From the NCBI RefSeq assembly GCF_000702605.1, contig NZ_JNIR01000001.1:858501-922500 (forward strand): a stretch of DNA of 64,000 nt, read 5' to 3'. Positions 54,373-62,262 of this stretch are shown one piece after another. Positions within the stretch are counted from its first letter, which is position 1. Each line of letters opens with the position of its first letter. Below the pieces are notes generated by a model. The model did not search any database. It was not told where the DNA came from and saw only the letters and a program-made list of their open reading frames with translations. This stretch comes from Exiguobacterium acetylicum DSM 20416 (GTDB lineage: Bacteria > Bacillota > Bacilli > Exiguobacteriales > Exiguobacteriaceae). A program made the position numbers and the translations under genes.

Positions 54373-54849
54373 ATGATTGCATTAGAAGGTCGACTCGTCG
54401 ACGGTTTGTTAGAGGTTCAAAAAGAAGAAGGATACGTCTCGCGAGAACGTTTCATCTTTAACCGAGGAGCAACGGACGAACAGCTCGCGCTGTTACCTGA
54501 GTGGACGGCAGACGACTATCAGACGTTCTTACGTCAACATAACGGGGCGAAGCTCTTTCAGCACGAAACGTTATCGTACAACGATGGATTCGAACTTTTT
54601 TCGATTGAGGATTGCCTGACGTATAGCGAGATTTGGGAATGTCCCGAAGACTTCTTGGCGATCGGCGCAGGACCAGACGGGGAGTGGATCGTATACGAGA
54701 TGAATCGACCGGCAGGAAATCGGATCTGGAGTGGGGAATTTCTTAATTTCGAGGAATGGAAAGAAGACACGATGCCGTTCGGCTTTGAGCGATGGCTCGA
54801 CTACTTGATTGTCGCGCAAGGCACACCATTTTGGGAGTGGTTAAGTTAA
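54373..54849 (+). CDS. SMI1/KNR4 family protein, 158 aa
   Basis: Start ATG 54373 with AAGGAGAAGG upstream, 10 nt after ileS. LLPEWTADDYQTFLRQHNGAKL, FELFSIEDC and PFGFERWLDYLIVAQGTPFW match the SUKH fold. No toxin gene adjacent. A second member of the family is at 13957. Confidence 0.82.
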   Translation: MIALEGRLVDGLLEVQKEEGYVSRERFIFNRGATDEQLALLPEWTADDYQTFLRQHNGAKLFQHETLSYNDGFELFSIEDCLTYSEIWECPEDFLAIGAGPDGEWIVYEMNRPAGNRIWSGEFLNFEEWKEDTMPFGFERWLDYLIVAQGTPFWEWLS

Positions 54850-54865
54850 GAGAGGGAGAGTATTA

Positions 54866-55342
54866 TTGGATATTCAATTAAAGACAGCGTCTCTTGCAGA
54901 CGCTGCGAAACTTCACACGCTTCAAATCAAGGCGTTTTCAGAGACGCTCGAGCGGTATCAAGATTTTGCGACGAATCCGGCGAACGAATCGATTGATCGT
55001 GTCATTCACCGGATCACGCATCCGAGTAGTACGTTTCATCAAATCATCGTCGACGGTGACGTCGTCGGCGGGATTTGTGTCGTTGCGAAAGCACCGACTC
55101 GCTACGCCATCAGTCCGATGTTTTTAGATCCAGCCCGTCAAGGTAAAGGGATCGCCCAACGCGCATTACAGCTCGTTGAAGCAGCGTATCCGGCTGCTGC
55201 GACTTGGGAACTGCGGACGATTCGCGAAGAGACACGTAACTGTTACTTTTATGAGAAGATGGGTTACCGATTGACTGGTGTCAGTCAACCGCTCAATGAA
55301 CGGGCGACACTCGTTTCTTATCAAAAATCAGTTTCGGAATGA
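54866..55342 (+). CDS. GNAT acetyltransferase
   Basis: 158 aa, TTG start at 54866 with GAGGGAGAG 5 nt upstream. FLDPARQGKGIAQRALQL is the acetyl-CoA loop, FYEKMGYRLTGV the terminal strand-helix. Follows the SMI1 gene by 16 nt, likely co-transcribed. Overlaps the 3' end of the opposite-strand membrane gene by 22 nt. Confidence 0.82.
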   Translation: MDIQLKTASLADAAKLHTLQIKAFSETLERYQDFATNPANESIDRVIHRITHPSSTFHQIIVDGDVVGGICVVAKAPTRYAISPMFLDPARQGKGIAQRALQLVEAAYPAAATWELRTIREETRNCYFYEKMGYRLTGVSQPLNERATLVSYQKSVSE

Positions 55343-55572
55343 GCGGGTTTTATCGGAAGGAAGAACCACCACAGATTCGTTAATAGAGCGGCAAGGACGG
55401 CAAAGTTAAACAGATAAAGACAAAAGAAGAAGACGAACTCACCGATGTCCTCAAGGTTAGCTAACGGATTATCGACCAAGTACGATTCGTGACTGACCCC
55501 GAAGATGAATAAAGGAAAGAAGACATAGAAGTATCGTTTCCAAAAGAATGACGCACGACCTGTTTGAGACAT
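55321..55572 (-). CDS. Small membrane protein, 83 aa
   Basis: Start at 55572 with AGGAGGTGCTCAT upstream; the longer frame to 55794 is out of use. Two helices (about 12-26 and 45-70). No family recognised. Its end overlaps the GNAT gene on the other strand. Confidence 0.6.
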   Translation of the reverse strand: MSQTGRASFFWKRYFYVFFPLFIFGVSHESYLVDNPLANLEDIGEFVFFFCLYLFNFAVLAALLTNLWWFFLPIKPAHSETDF

Positions 55573-55630
55573 ATGAGCACCTCCTGAAGGAATGGCACGC
55601 TTCTTCTGACCGGAAGAAGCGTGTGTTCGT

Positions 55631-56287
55631 TTACGATAAAGATGGTGTACCGACGACTTCGACGTGGCGCGTGACCGTATCAAACAGACGTGTCCGCGTA
55701 TCGTTATGAGACAACAGCAACGGTTCACCGGTCTCGTCATAGATGAAGGCAATAGGAATAGAAAAACCACAGTTGCGGTACGAACCATCGGCATGACTCG
55801 TTCCGATCATGAGCGCTTGTTGCGCCTGACTGATACTACGTGCTTCACCGGACCACTCAACGTACTGTTCCTCGCTGAACATGCCGACGCCAATCGGATT
55901 GAAGATGAGATCAAGTCCGGATTCCTCGCGTAGTCCATCTTTTCCTAAGAAGATTTCGCGGCAGAGGACGTATCCATAGCGGAATAACCCTTCGTTTGCT
56001 GTTGAAGGCGTATAAAGCGGTCCAGCTTCTGGTGTTTTTGCGCGATCAAGCAGAATCGTCCCGGTCGCATCGATGATGACAGCGCGATCGAGATTCGCTT
56101 CATCCTTGTAACCGACGACGATGGCTGTTTCGAACTGTTTGGCAAGATGTTGCACGCGTTCGAGTTCCGTGACCGTACAATAGCCTTCCGGGTAGACAAT
56201 CAGATCGACTTCAGGATAAGCGGCGATTTCACGTTCGAATTGCTCGAGTCCGGTCTCGCGTTTTGGTTGAGCGATTAATAATTTCAT
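55631..56287 (-). CDS. Carbon-nitrogen hydrolase (nitrilase superfamily)
   Basis: 218 aa, short for the family (usually 250-300). Catalytic Glu34 (VYPEGY), Lys84 (DRAKTPEAGP) and Cys109 (YVLCREIFLG) are present. Start 56287 with AGAGG 8 nt upstream. Likely hydrolyses an amide or nitrile; substrate unknown. Confidence 0.82.
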   Translation of the reverse strand: MKLLIAQPKRETGLEQFEREIAAYPEVDLIVYPEGYCTVTELERVQHLAKQFETAIVVGYKDEANLDRAVIIDATGTILLDRAKTPEAGPLYTPSTANEGLFRYGYVLCREIFLGKDGLREESGLDLIFNPIGVGMFSEEQYVEWSGEARSISQAQQALMIGTSHADGSYRNCGFSIPIAFIYDETGEPLLLSHNDTRTRLFDTVTRHVEVVGTPSLS

Positions 56288-56419
56288 CAAAACATCCTCT
56301 CAGGCATAAATATATCTGAAAAATCAGACTTTACATTCGTAATGATTTTACCATTAGTGGTAAAATAAAGCATATCGCTTTTTGATAAATTTTACTGCAA
56401 TTGAAGGAAGGTCATCAGC

Positions 56420-57106
56420 TTGAACATTTTAAAAACCATTCTTGTGACACGTCATCTACAAGCAATGAAAGATTTTTACATAAATCAGATCGGATTCCCG
56501 CTCGTCTCGGAAACGAACGATTCGTTTACGATGCAAATCGGTACGGATCAGCTGACATATCGACAGACGGATGATGTTGATACGCAGTACCATATGGCGT
56601 TCAACATTCCGGAAAACGCCTTCCAACAAGGAAAAGCGTGGCTCGTAGAACGGACACCACTCTTGATCGAAGACGGACAGGATGAGATTTATTTTGACTT
56701 CACGGATTCGCATTCCTGTTACTTTTATGACCCGGATGAGAACGTCTTGGAACTGATCGCGCGGCATCAAATCAATCCGTCTAAAGCGGAACTGACGTTT
56801 GATGTATCCGACATCCTCGGAATCGGTGAGATGAGTCTGACGGTGAAAGATGTGCTTGAAGTCGGTGAGCAGCTAGCGGAGATCGGCGTTCTCGAGCGAC
56901 GGGAACGTCCGCTCAATGGCGCGTCACTCAACTTCCTCGGACCGGTCGCGGATGGAACGCATATCTTGCTCGTCCCAGAAGGTCGGACATGGTTGTTCTC
57001 ACCGAAGACGGCGAAGGTCAGTCCGATCGAGATGGAACTCGACGGCAGACATCGGGTCCGGCTTGATGCAGCGGGCGTATGGCATCAAAGTACCGTTTCT
57101 TCATAA
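56420..57106 (+). CDS. VOC-family dioxygenase/glyoxalase-like protein
   Basis: 228 aa. TTG start at 56420 with AAGGAAGG 9 nt upstream. Two betaalphabeta-beta-beta modules; first begins ILVTRHLQAMKDFYINQIGF, ending SCYFYDPDENVLELIAR. The second module (about 130-228) is degenerate. Metal ligands are not obvious. Function unknown. Confidence 0.78.
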   Translation: MNILKTILVTRHLQAMKDFYINQIGFPLVSETNDSFTMQIGTDQLTYRQTDDVDTQYHMAFNIPENAFQQGKAWLVERTPLLIEDGQDEIYFDFTDSHSCYFYDPDENVLELIARHQINPSKAELTFDVSDILGIGEMSLTVKDVLEVGEQLAEIGVLERRERPLNGASLNFLGPVADGTHILLVPEGRTWLFSPKTAKVSPIEMELDGRHRVRLDAAGVWHQSTVSS

Positions 57107-57136
57107 TTCATTATTCTAAAAAGTGAGGGAAGTAAG

Positions 57137-57547
57137 ATGAACAAAGCGGTGAATGCGAGTATCGCGTTCGGATTATTGTTGTTCGTATGTGGTTTCTTTT
57201 TTCTGTTTGGCTATTTGACCCGGTCGATGCCGATTCAGCAAGGCGGTGACCCGGTCATCTTACCTGTCGCAGCACTCCTCGTTCTCCTACCGTTTGTGAT
57301 CCGTGAAGGCATGCGCGTTTTGACGTATGTCTCGCTGACACGTCGACAGGTCGGCGTACTCATCTTACTTGCAATCAGTGGAATCATACTAAGTAGTTGG
57401 ATTGAGGTGCAGCAGAATGTGGCACTGATCGATTTCCGTTCTCTCTTTACGATTCATACGTACGTACTTTTTGTTTCGGGCATCATCTTGTTGTGTCTTC
57501 TATTGACGGGACTCAAACGGATGCGCGTCCGAACGAAAGTGATTTAA
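57137..57547 (+). CDS. Membrane protein, 136 aa
   Basis: Four helices (about 8-28, 42-58, 73-90, 105-125), start ATG 57137 after GAGGGAAG. Ends 21 nt before the Nudix start. No family recognised. Confidence 0.65.
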   Translation: MNKAVNASIAFGLLLFVCGFFFLFGYLTRSMPIQQGGDPVILPVAALLVLLPFVIREGMRVLTYVSLTRRQVGVLILLAISGIILSSWIEVQQNVALIDFRSLFTIHTYVLFVSGIILLCLLLTGLKRMRVRTKVI

Positions 57548-57567
57548 ATGTAAAAGGACTGAATGAC

Positions 57568-58041
57568 ATGGGATATATCACAGAATTACGCAAACTCGTC
57601 GGCACACGACCACTCGTCATGGCAGGGGCGTGTGTCATCGTCGTCAACGATAAACAAGAAGTCTTATTACAACTTCGGCAAGATAATGGTTGCTGGGGAC
57701 TCGCTGGTGGAGCGCTTGAGATCGGTGAGACGCTCGTAGAAACAGCAAAACGTGAATTAAGGGAAGAGACCGGTCTTGAAGCGGAGCATCTCGAATTATT
57801 GAACGTCTATTCGGGTGATGCTTTTTACTATAAGTATCCGCATGGGGATGAAGTCTATAATGTGATCTCGGCATTTCTGTGTACAGCTTATACGGGTGAA
57901 GTGGTTCGGGATCCGTCAGAAGTCGCAGAATTACGCTTTTTCGCTATGGATCAGCTACCAGAAAACCTCAATCCACCGGAACGACCGATCTTGATGGAGT
58001 ATGTTCAAAAACAACGGACAGCGCATCACCTCTCCATTTGA
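57568..58041 (+). CDS. Nudix hydrolase
   Basis: 157 aa. The Nudix box spans 47-70 (GGALEIGETLVETAKRELRE and ETGLE), fitting GX5EX7REUXEEXGU. ATG 57568 has AAAGGA upstream; the listed longer frame overlaps the membrane gene. Substrate probably a nucleoside diphosphate derivative. Confidence 0.88.
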   Translation: MGYITELRKLVGTRPLVMAGACVIVVNDKQEVLLQLRQDNGCWGLAGGALEIGETLVETAKRELREETGLEAEHLELLNVYSGDAFYYKYPHGDEVYNVISAFLCTAYTGEVVRDPSEVAELRFFAMDQLPENLNPPERPILMEYVQKQRTAHHLSI

Positions 58042-58056
58042 AGCAAAGGATAAAAA

Positions 58057-58098
58057 ACAAAAAATCTTGAATGAACTGTTCATTCAAGATTTTTTGTT
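58057..58098 (+). terminator. Intrinsic terminator after the Nudix gene
   Basis: AAAAAATCTTGAATGAAC pairs with GTTCATTCAAGATTTTTT around a two-base-scale loop; an almost perfect hairpin with T run. Confidence 0.9.
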
Positions 58099-58155
58099 GC
58101 ACTGGGACGCGTTTCAGCCTGTAGCATCAAGAGGACACGAAAAGGAGGAAACGCG

Positions 58156-59004
58156 ATGCGATGCTTTGCGATTGATTTAGATGGAACGTTATTGAATAAG
58201 GAACACGGGATTTCGGATGCCAATCAGGCAGCCATCAATAAACGGCAAGCCCAAGGAGATATCGTCATCATCGTCACCGGGCGAGCTGCCTTTGATGCGC
58301 GACGGATTTTAGCGCAACACGGACTGGATTGTCCGGTCATTGGTGCGAACGGGGCAGAGATCGAGGTGGGACAAGGTAGACGATATTTTTTGAATCGTTC
58401 CAGTAGTCGAACGGTTTGGGAGATAGTACGTTCTACAAACGTATTCATACATATTTATCTACAAGACAAAATCCTGTTACCGCAGTTTTCGCTTGTTGCC
58501 CTTCAAGGCGGAGATCGTGCGTTTCAAGAAGCCATTCAGGCTCAATTAACGCAATACGGTGTCGAGAAAGTTGACGAAATCACAATTGATCAGCTGGACG
58601 TCATCAAATTCATGTTCGTCTCACCTGACAGATGGAGACTCGAACACCTCGAACAGCAACTCCTTCAGCTGAAGATCTGTTCCGTGACACGATCAGGTGC
58701 CTATAACTTAGAAGTCATGGCAAACGGCGTGACGAAAGGGACCGCCATTCAAGAAATTGCGAGAGCGTACGAGATGACACTCGAGGACATCATTGCAATC
58801 GGTGACAATCAAAACGATCTACCGATGTTCGAAGTGGCGGGAACATCGATTGCCATGGTAAACGCTGAAGCGTCTGTCAAAAGCAGAGCGACATACCTCA
58901 CCGGTGACCATGACGAGGACGGTGTAGCGGAGGCATTAAACGACTTAGAACGATGGGAACAAAAGAAGGAGGGACAGCATGGCGAACATCTCGGACATCG
59001 CTAA
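58156..59004 (+). CDS. Cof-type HAD phosphatase
   Basis: 282 aa. FAIDLDGTLLNK motif I, VTGRAAFDARRIL motif II, and IAIGDNQNDLPMFEVAG motif III/IV. AAGGAGG precedes ATG. Overlaps the LacI-type gene by 26 nt, so the two were probably one operon controlling sugar phosphate use. Confidence 0.88.
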   Translation: MRCFAIDLDGTLLNKEHGISDANQAAINKRQAQGDIVIIVTGRAAFDARRILAQHGLDCPVIGANGAEIEVGQGRRYFLNRSSSRTVWEIVRSTNVFIHIYLQDKILLPQFSLVALQGGDRAFQEAIQAQLTQYGVEKVDEITIDQLDVIKFMFVSPDRWRLEHLEQQLLQLKICSVTRSGAYNLEVMANGVTKGTAIQEIARAYEMTLEDIIAIGDNQNDLPMFEVAGTSIAMVNAEASVKSRATYLTGDHDEDGVAEALNDLERWEQKKEGQHGEHLGHR

Positions 59005-59943
59005 ACAAGCTGGCGTCTCGAAGTCGACGGTATCCCGTGTCTTAAACGGTCATAAGCATGTATCAAAAGAAAAGCGACGGATCATCTTAGACGTGATGGA
59101 GCGACTGGAATATAGTCCGAACGGAAATGCGATCAACCTCTCACGCGGTAAGACGAATACGATTGGTGTCCTCGTGCCGCGTGTCGGTCATCCGTTTTTT
59201 CATCAATTAATCGAGGGGATCGGTCAAGTGTGCATGGAACGAAACCACACACTCCTTGTCATCCAGACGGAACACGATCCAGCAAAAGAAGAAGCGAGTA
59301 TGCAATACCTTCGCGATAAGCGGGTTGACGGATTGATCATTGGCGCCATCAGTCAGCCGCAGTTACTTAAAACGATGCGGACGCTTGGACCAGTCGTTGC
59401 CTGCGAAGACCATCAGGATATCGTGCCGTCGATCTCTTTTAATCATGGAAAAGCGATGACGATGTTGCTGCAACATGTAGAAGAACGAGGAGCAAAAACA
59501 GTCGGTCTCTGTCTTGGAAATCCAGATAGCGGAGTCGGAAGAGTCAGACGGGATGCGTTCGACCAATATCTCAAGACGTCTTCGCTCCGTCATGGAATTC
59601 AATGGTACGCGGATCGGTGCTATTCTTTCGAAGACGGACAAGCACTCGCAAATCAGCTTCTAACATCGACTTACCAGATGCCATCATCGTCGGCAATGAC
59701 GAAGTCGCAGCAGGTCTTATCCATCAATTTCGCAAGGATGGCATTCGGGTGCCAGAGGATATCGCCATTACGGGATTTGATGATCGACCGATCGCACGAG
59801 CGCTTGGATTGACGACGATCCGGCAACCAGTCGTGGGGCTTGGGCGACTAGCGGCAGAGCGGTTATGGAATGATGGATTGAAACATAATAGTAACGGAAG
59901 TGCGTTACTTGAACCTTCCTTGATGATTCGCGAAACGACTTAA
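58979..59943 (+). pseudogene. LacI-family regulator with a frameshift
   Basis: AAGGAGG precedes ATG 58979. MANISDIAKQAGVSKSTVSR is the LacI HTH and the periplasmic-binding-like ligand domain follows to about residue 225. Near 59655-59672 the frame breaks; the second frame continues with LPDAIIVGNDEVAAGLIHQF and GFDDRPIARALGLTTIRQP to the stop at 59943. A single-base deletion explains it. Without repair the protein lacks its C-terminal lobe. Confidence 0.8.
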
Positions 59944-59965
59944 CGAACTAAGTGATGGGAGAAAT

Positions 59966-60756
59966 ATGGCGATGACTAACGAAAAAAAGGTTCTACCGCT
60001 ACCGTAATGACAATGTCTGACGAACGAGTACGCAAATACTTCCATGAATCGATTGAAAAACAACGAATCTTACAGGAATTTCGTATGCTCGAAGAACTCG
60101 AGCGGACGGTTATCCCGACGCCAAACGTATATGCTGTTGCATTAGAAGATTCGCCGTTCATTGAGATGCAGCAGATCGACGGCAACGAAATGTTAGAGTT
60201 GTTTGATCCCTCCCGAATAACGGATTTTCTTAATGCCTTCGCGACATTACATCAACGGATTCATCAGCATCAATCGCGTGTAGCACCTGGATGGCACGAT
60301 GTCACCCATCAAAAAATGCGTCATCTATCACCTGCGTTACGCTTGAAGGCGGAACGATTGTTAGAGACGCTTCACATTCCGCAACAACAAGGATTGCTCC
60401 ACGGGGACTACCATTTCCAGAATATCCTCGTGACAGCGGAAGCGGATAAAACGTTCGTCGTCATTGATTGGCATGATGCGACGACAGGGCCACCGATCGC
60501 GGATGTCGCGCGGACGTTGCTCTTGCTGCGAATAGCAGGTGAAACAGCAGTGCCGGACGAGGTACGACGATACGTCTGTGGAGAATACCTCGACCGCTAT
60601 CAAGCTGTTTCGTCAATCCAGCTATCGAATCTTGCAGACTGGTTACGACTCATGGTCATTCTTAGGATGCTTGAGCAAATCCCGGATGCTGAACAAAGTC
60701 GGTTAAAGGAATTGATCAGTCATCCAGATCTCAGCTCATATTTTTTTAATACTTAA
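59966..60756 (+). pseudogene. Aminoglycoside-phosphotransferase-like kinase, frameshift in an A7 tract
   Basis: ATG 59966 after GGGAGA opens MAMTNEKK, then the frame fails at seven A (59982-59988). If one A is added the sequence reads KKGSTATVMTMSDERVRKYF and joins the long frame that ends at 60756. GSTATV is the phosphate loop; GLLHGDYHFQNILV and FVVIDWHDA hold the catalytic Asp and DFG-like Asp. A shorter start at 60007 would lack the loop. The break may be error or slippage. Confidence 0.7.
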
Positions 60757-60784
60757 GTATATACAGGTAGGAGGAACGCCATTC

Positions 60785-61390
60785 ATGAGAACCATCATCT
60801 CGATCCAAGGGGCTATGGCATCCGGGAAGACGACGCTTGCGCAAGCGCTCGAAGACGCTTACCCGGAGTTGCATGTCTATTATGAAAATCCGTATCCGAT
60901 CGTTCAAAAACGAAAAGAGCTCGGATTAGACATCCGTACCGAAGACGGATTCGTTGAGAATCAGCGCCTGTTCATTCAAGCGGAAATCGAACGATTTCGC
61001 CATTTTCCCGATGGACACATCATATTAGATCGTGGTCCGGAGGATCTTGAATTCTACACGCTTCAATATCCACAGATACATGGGCATGACTGGGATATTG
61101 AATCTCGTTTAAAGACGGAACTTGAAGCATTAAGAGAATATCGGTCCGACCAGATTCTTTATTTACGCGCGTCAAACCAACTCTTACAAACGCGTCGGGA
61201 CGCTGATCAGACAAGAACTCGTCAATCTTTTGAACAACATCAACCGCTTTGGGCACTCGAAGAAAACTGGTATAAACAGTTTCCGGTCTATTCGATTGAT
61301 ACGACGGCGAAAACGCCGGAGCAAGTCCGACAAGCAGCGATTCATCAGTTGTCTGTCACTGGAATCTTAGGAAGGGGGAGCGAAATATGA
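60785..61390 (+). CDS. P-loop kinase-like protein
   Basis: 201 aa. Walker A GAMASGKT at 9-16, DRGP near 80-83 as Walker-B-like. Similar to deoxynucleoside or small-molecule kinases (AAA_33 type). AGGAGG precedes ATG 60785. Overlaps the next gene by ATGA. Substrate unknown. Confidence 0.75.
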   Translation: MRTIISIQGAMASGKTTLAQALEDAYPELHVYYENPYPIVQKRKELGLDIRTEDGFVENQRLFIQAEIERFRHFPDGHIILDRGPEDLEFYTLQYPQIHGHDWDIESRLKTELEALREYRSDQILYLRASNQLLQTRRDADQTRTRQSFEQHQPLWALEENWYKQFPVYSIDTTAKTPEQVRQAAIHQLSVTGILGRGSEI

Positions 61391-62019
61391 ACTTGAAAGA
61401 ACTGACGTATCCCCTCATCGAGGGACAAGATGAAAAACAGGTCTATTGGATAGAACAGGGAGAATCGGTTCAGATCGGACAGACCTACGAAACGATTCGG
61501 TTAGAAAAAACAGCACATCAATCCATCTTGGTACGGGAGCAAGAATTGGTGTCAGAAAAAATCGGCAATCGAACTATCCGCCTGACGATGGATGCAAAAA
61601 GTTATGCGCCATTCGAATTCGTCGAATACCAAGCTGGTGTTCAAACTGTGCATGCGTTGTATCGAGCGGATGAAGTCGTGATTACGCGAGGAAATGAAAA
61701 GTCGGTCCTGTCGATTCATGCTGAAACTGTTGATTTATTTTCAATCGAATTGTTGTTGCGAGCATTACCGCTAACCGTCGATTCGACACTCTCGTTAAAT
61801 GGTTTTAGTGCCGTTTCCGGACGTGAGGTGCCGATTCAGGTGAACCCTCTGCGGAACGAACTATTGACGACTGAGTCAGGCGAACATGTAGAGACGCTTT
61901 GCGTTCACGTTACGTTTGGTGAGCGGATTCAGTATTACTGGATTGATCCAGTCAAGCGGGAGTTGTTAAAACAGTCCTCCCAGATTGCCGACGGGGTCTC
62001 ATTGGAATTTCGTCGATGA
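61387..62019 (+). CDS. Hypothetical protein, 210 aa
   Basis: Beta-rich soluble protein starting MNLKELTYPLIEGQDEKQVY; no signal peptide. Coupled to the kinase gene by ATGA. Followed by the palindromic element. No family recognised. Confidence 0.65.
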   Translation: MNLKELTYPLIEGQDEKQVYWIEQGESVQIGQTYETIRLEKTAHQSILVREQELVSEKIGNRTIRLTMDAKSYAPFEFVEYQAGVQTVHALYRADEVVITRGNEKSVLSIHAETVDLFSIELLLRALPLTVDSTLSLNGFSAVSGREVPIQVNPLRNELLTTESGEHVETLCVHVTFGERIQYYWIDPVKRELLKQSSQIADGVSLEFRR

Positions 62020-62029
62020 AAAAAAGAGC

Positions 62030-62252
62030 TGACTCAAAAGTTGGTCTCTACAAAGAAAAGGGTGGCAGAATGATGATCTGCCACCCTTTTCTCGTAAAAA
62101 TGACGCGTCACACGCCACCCCTACAGGAAAAAGCGCATTATGCGCTGTCAGACAAACAAGATCCGCTTTCCTGCTTAAATGAAGCAGGATAACTGGCTTG
62201 TGTCTCGTCTGAGGAAAGGGCGTGAAAAGACGCGTCATTCTTTTTTGAGTCA
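62030..62252. repeat. Palindromic structured element, MITE-like
   Basis: Terminal inverted repeats TGACTCAAAA (62030-62039) and TTTTGAGTCA (62243-62252). Inside, AATGACGCGTC (62099-62109) pairs with GACGCGTCATT (62229-62239) and CACGCC with GGCGTG. Separate hairpins: AAAAGGGTGGCAG...CTGCCACCCTTTT (62057-62090), AGCGCATTATGCGCT and TCCTGCTTAAATGAAGCAGGA. Non-coding, about 223 bp. A mobile miniature element or a folded RNA are the likely alternatives. Confidence 0.6.
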
Positions 62253-62262
62253 ATACCATTTG

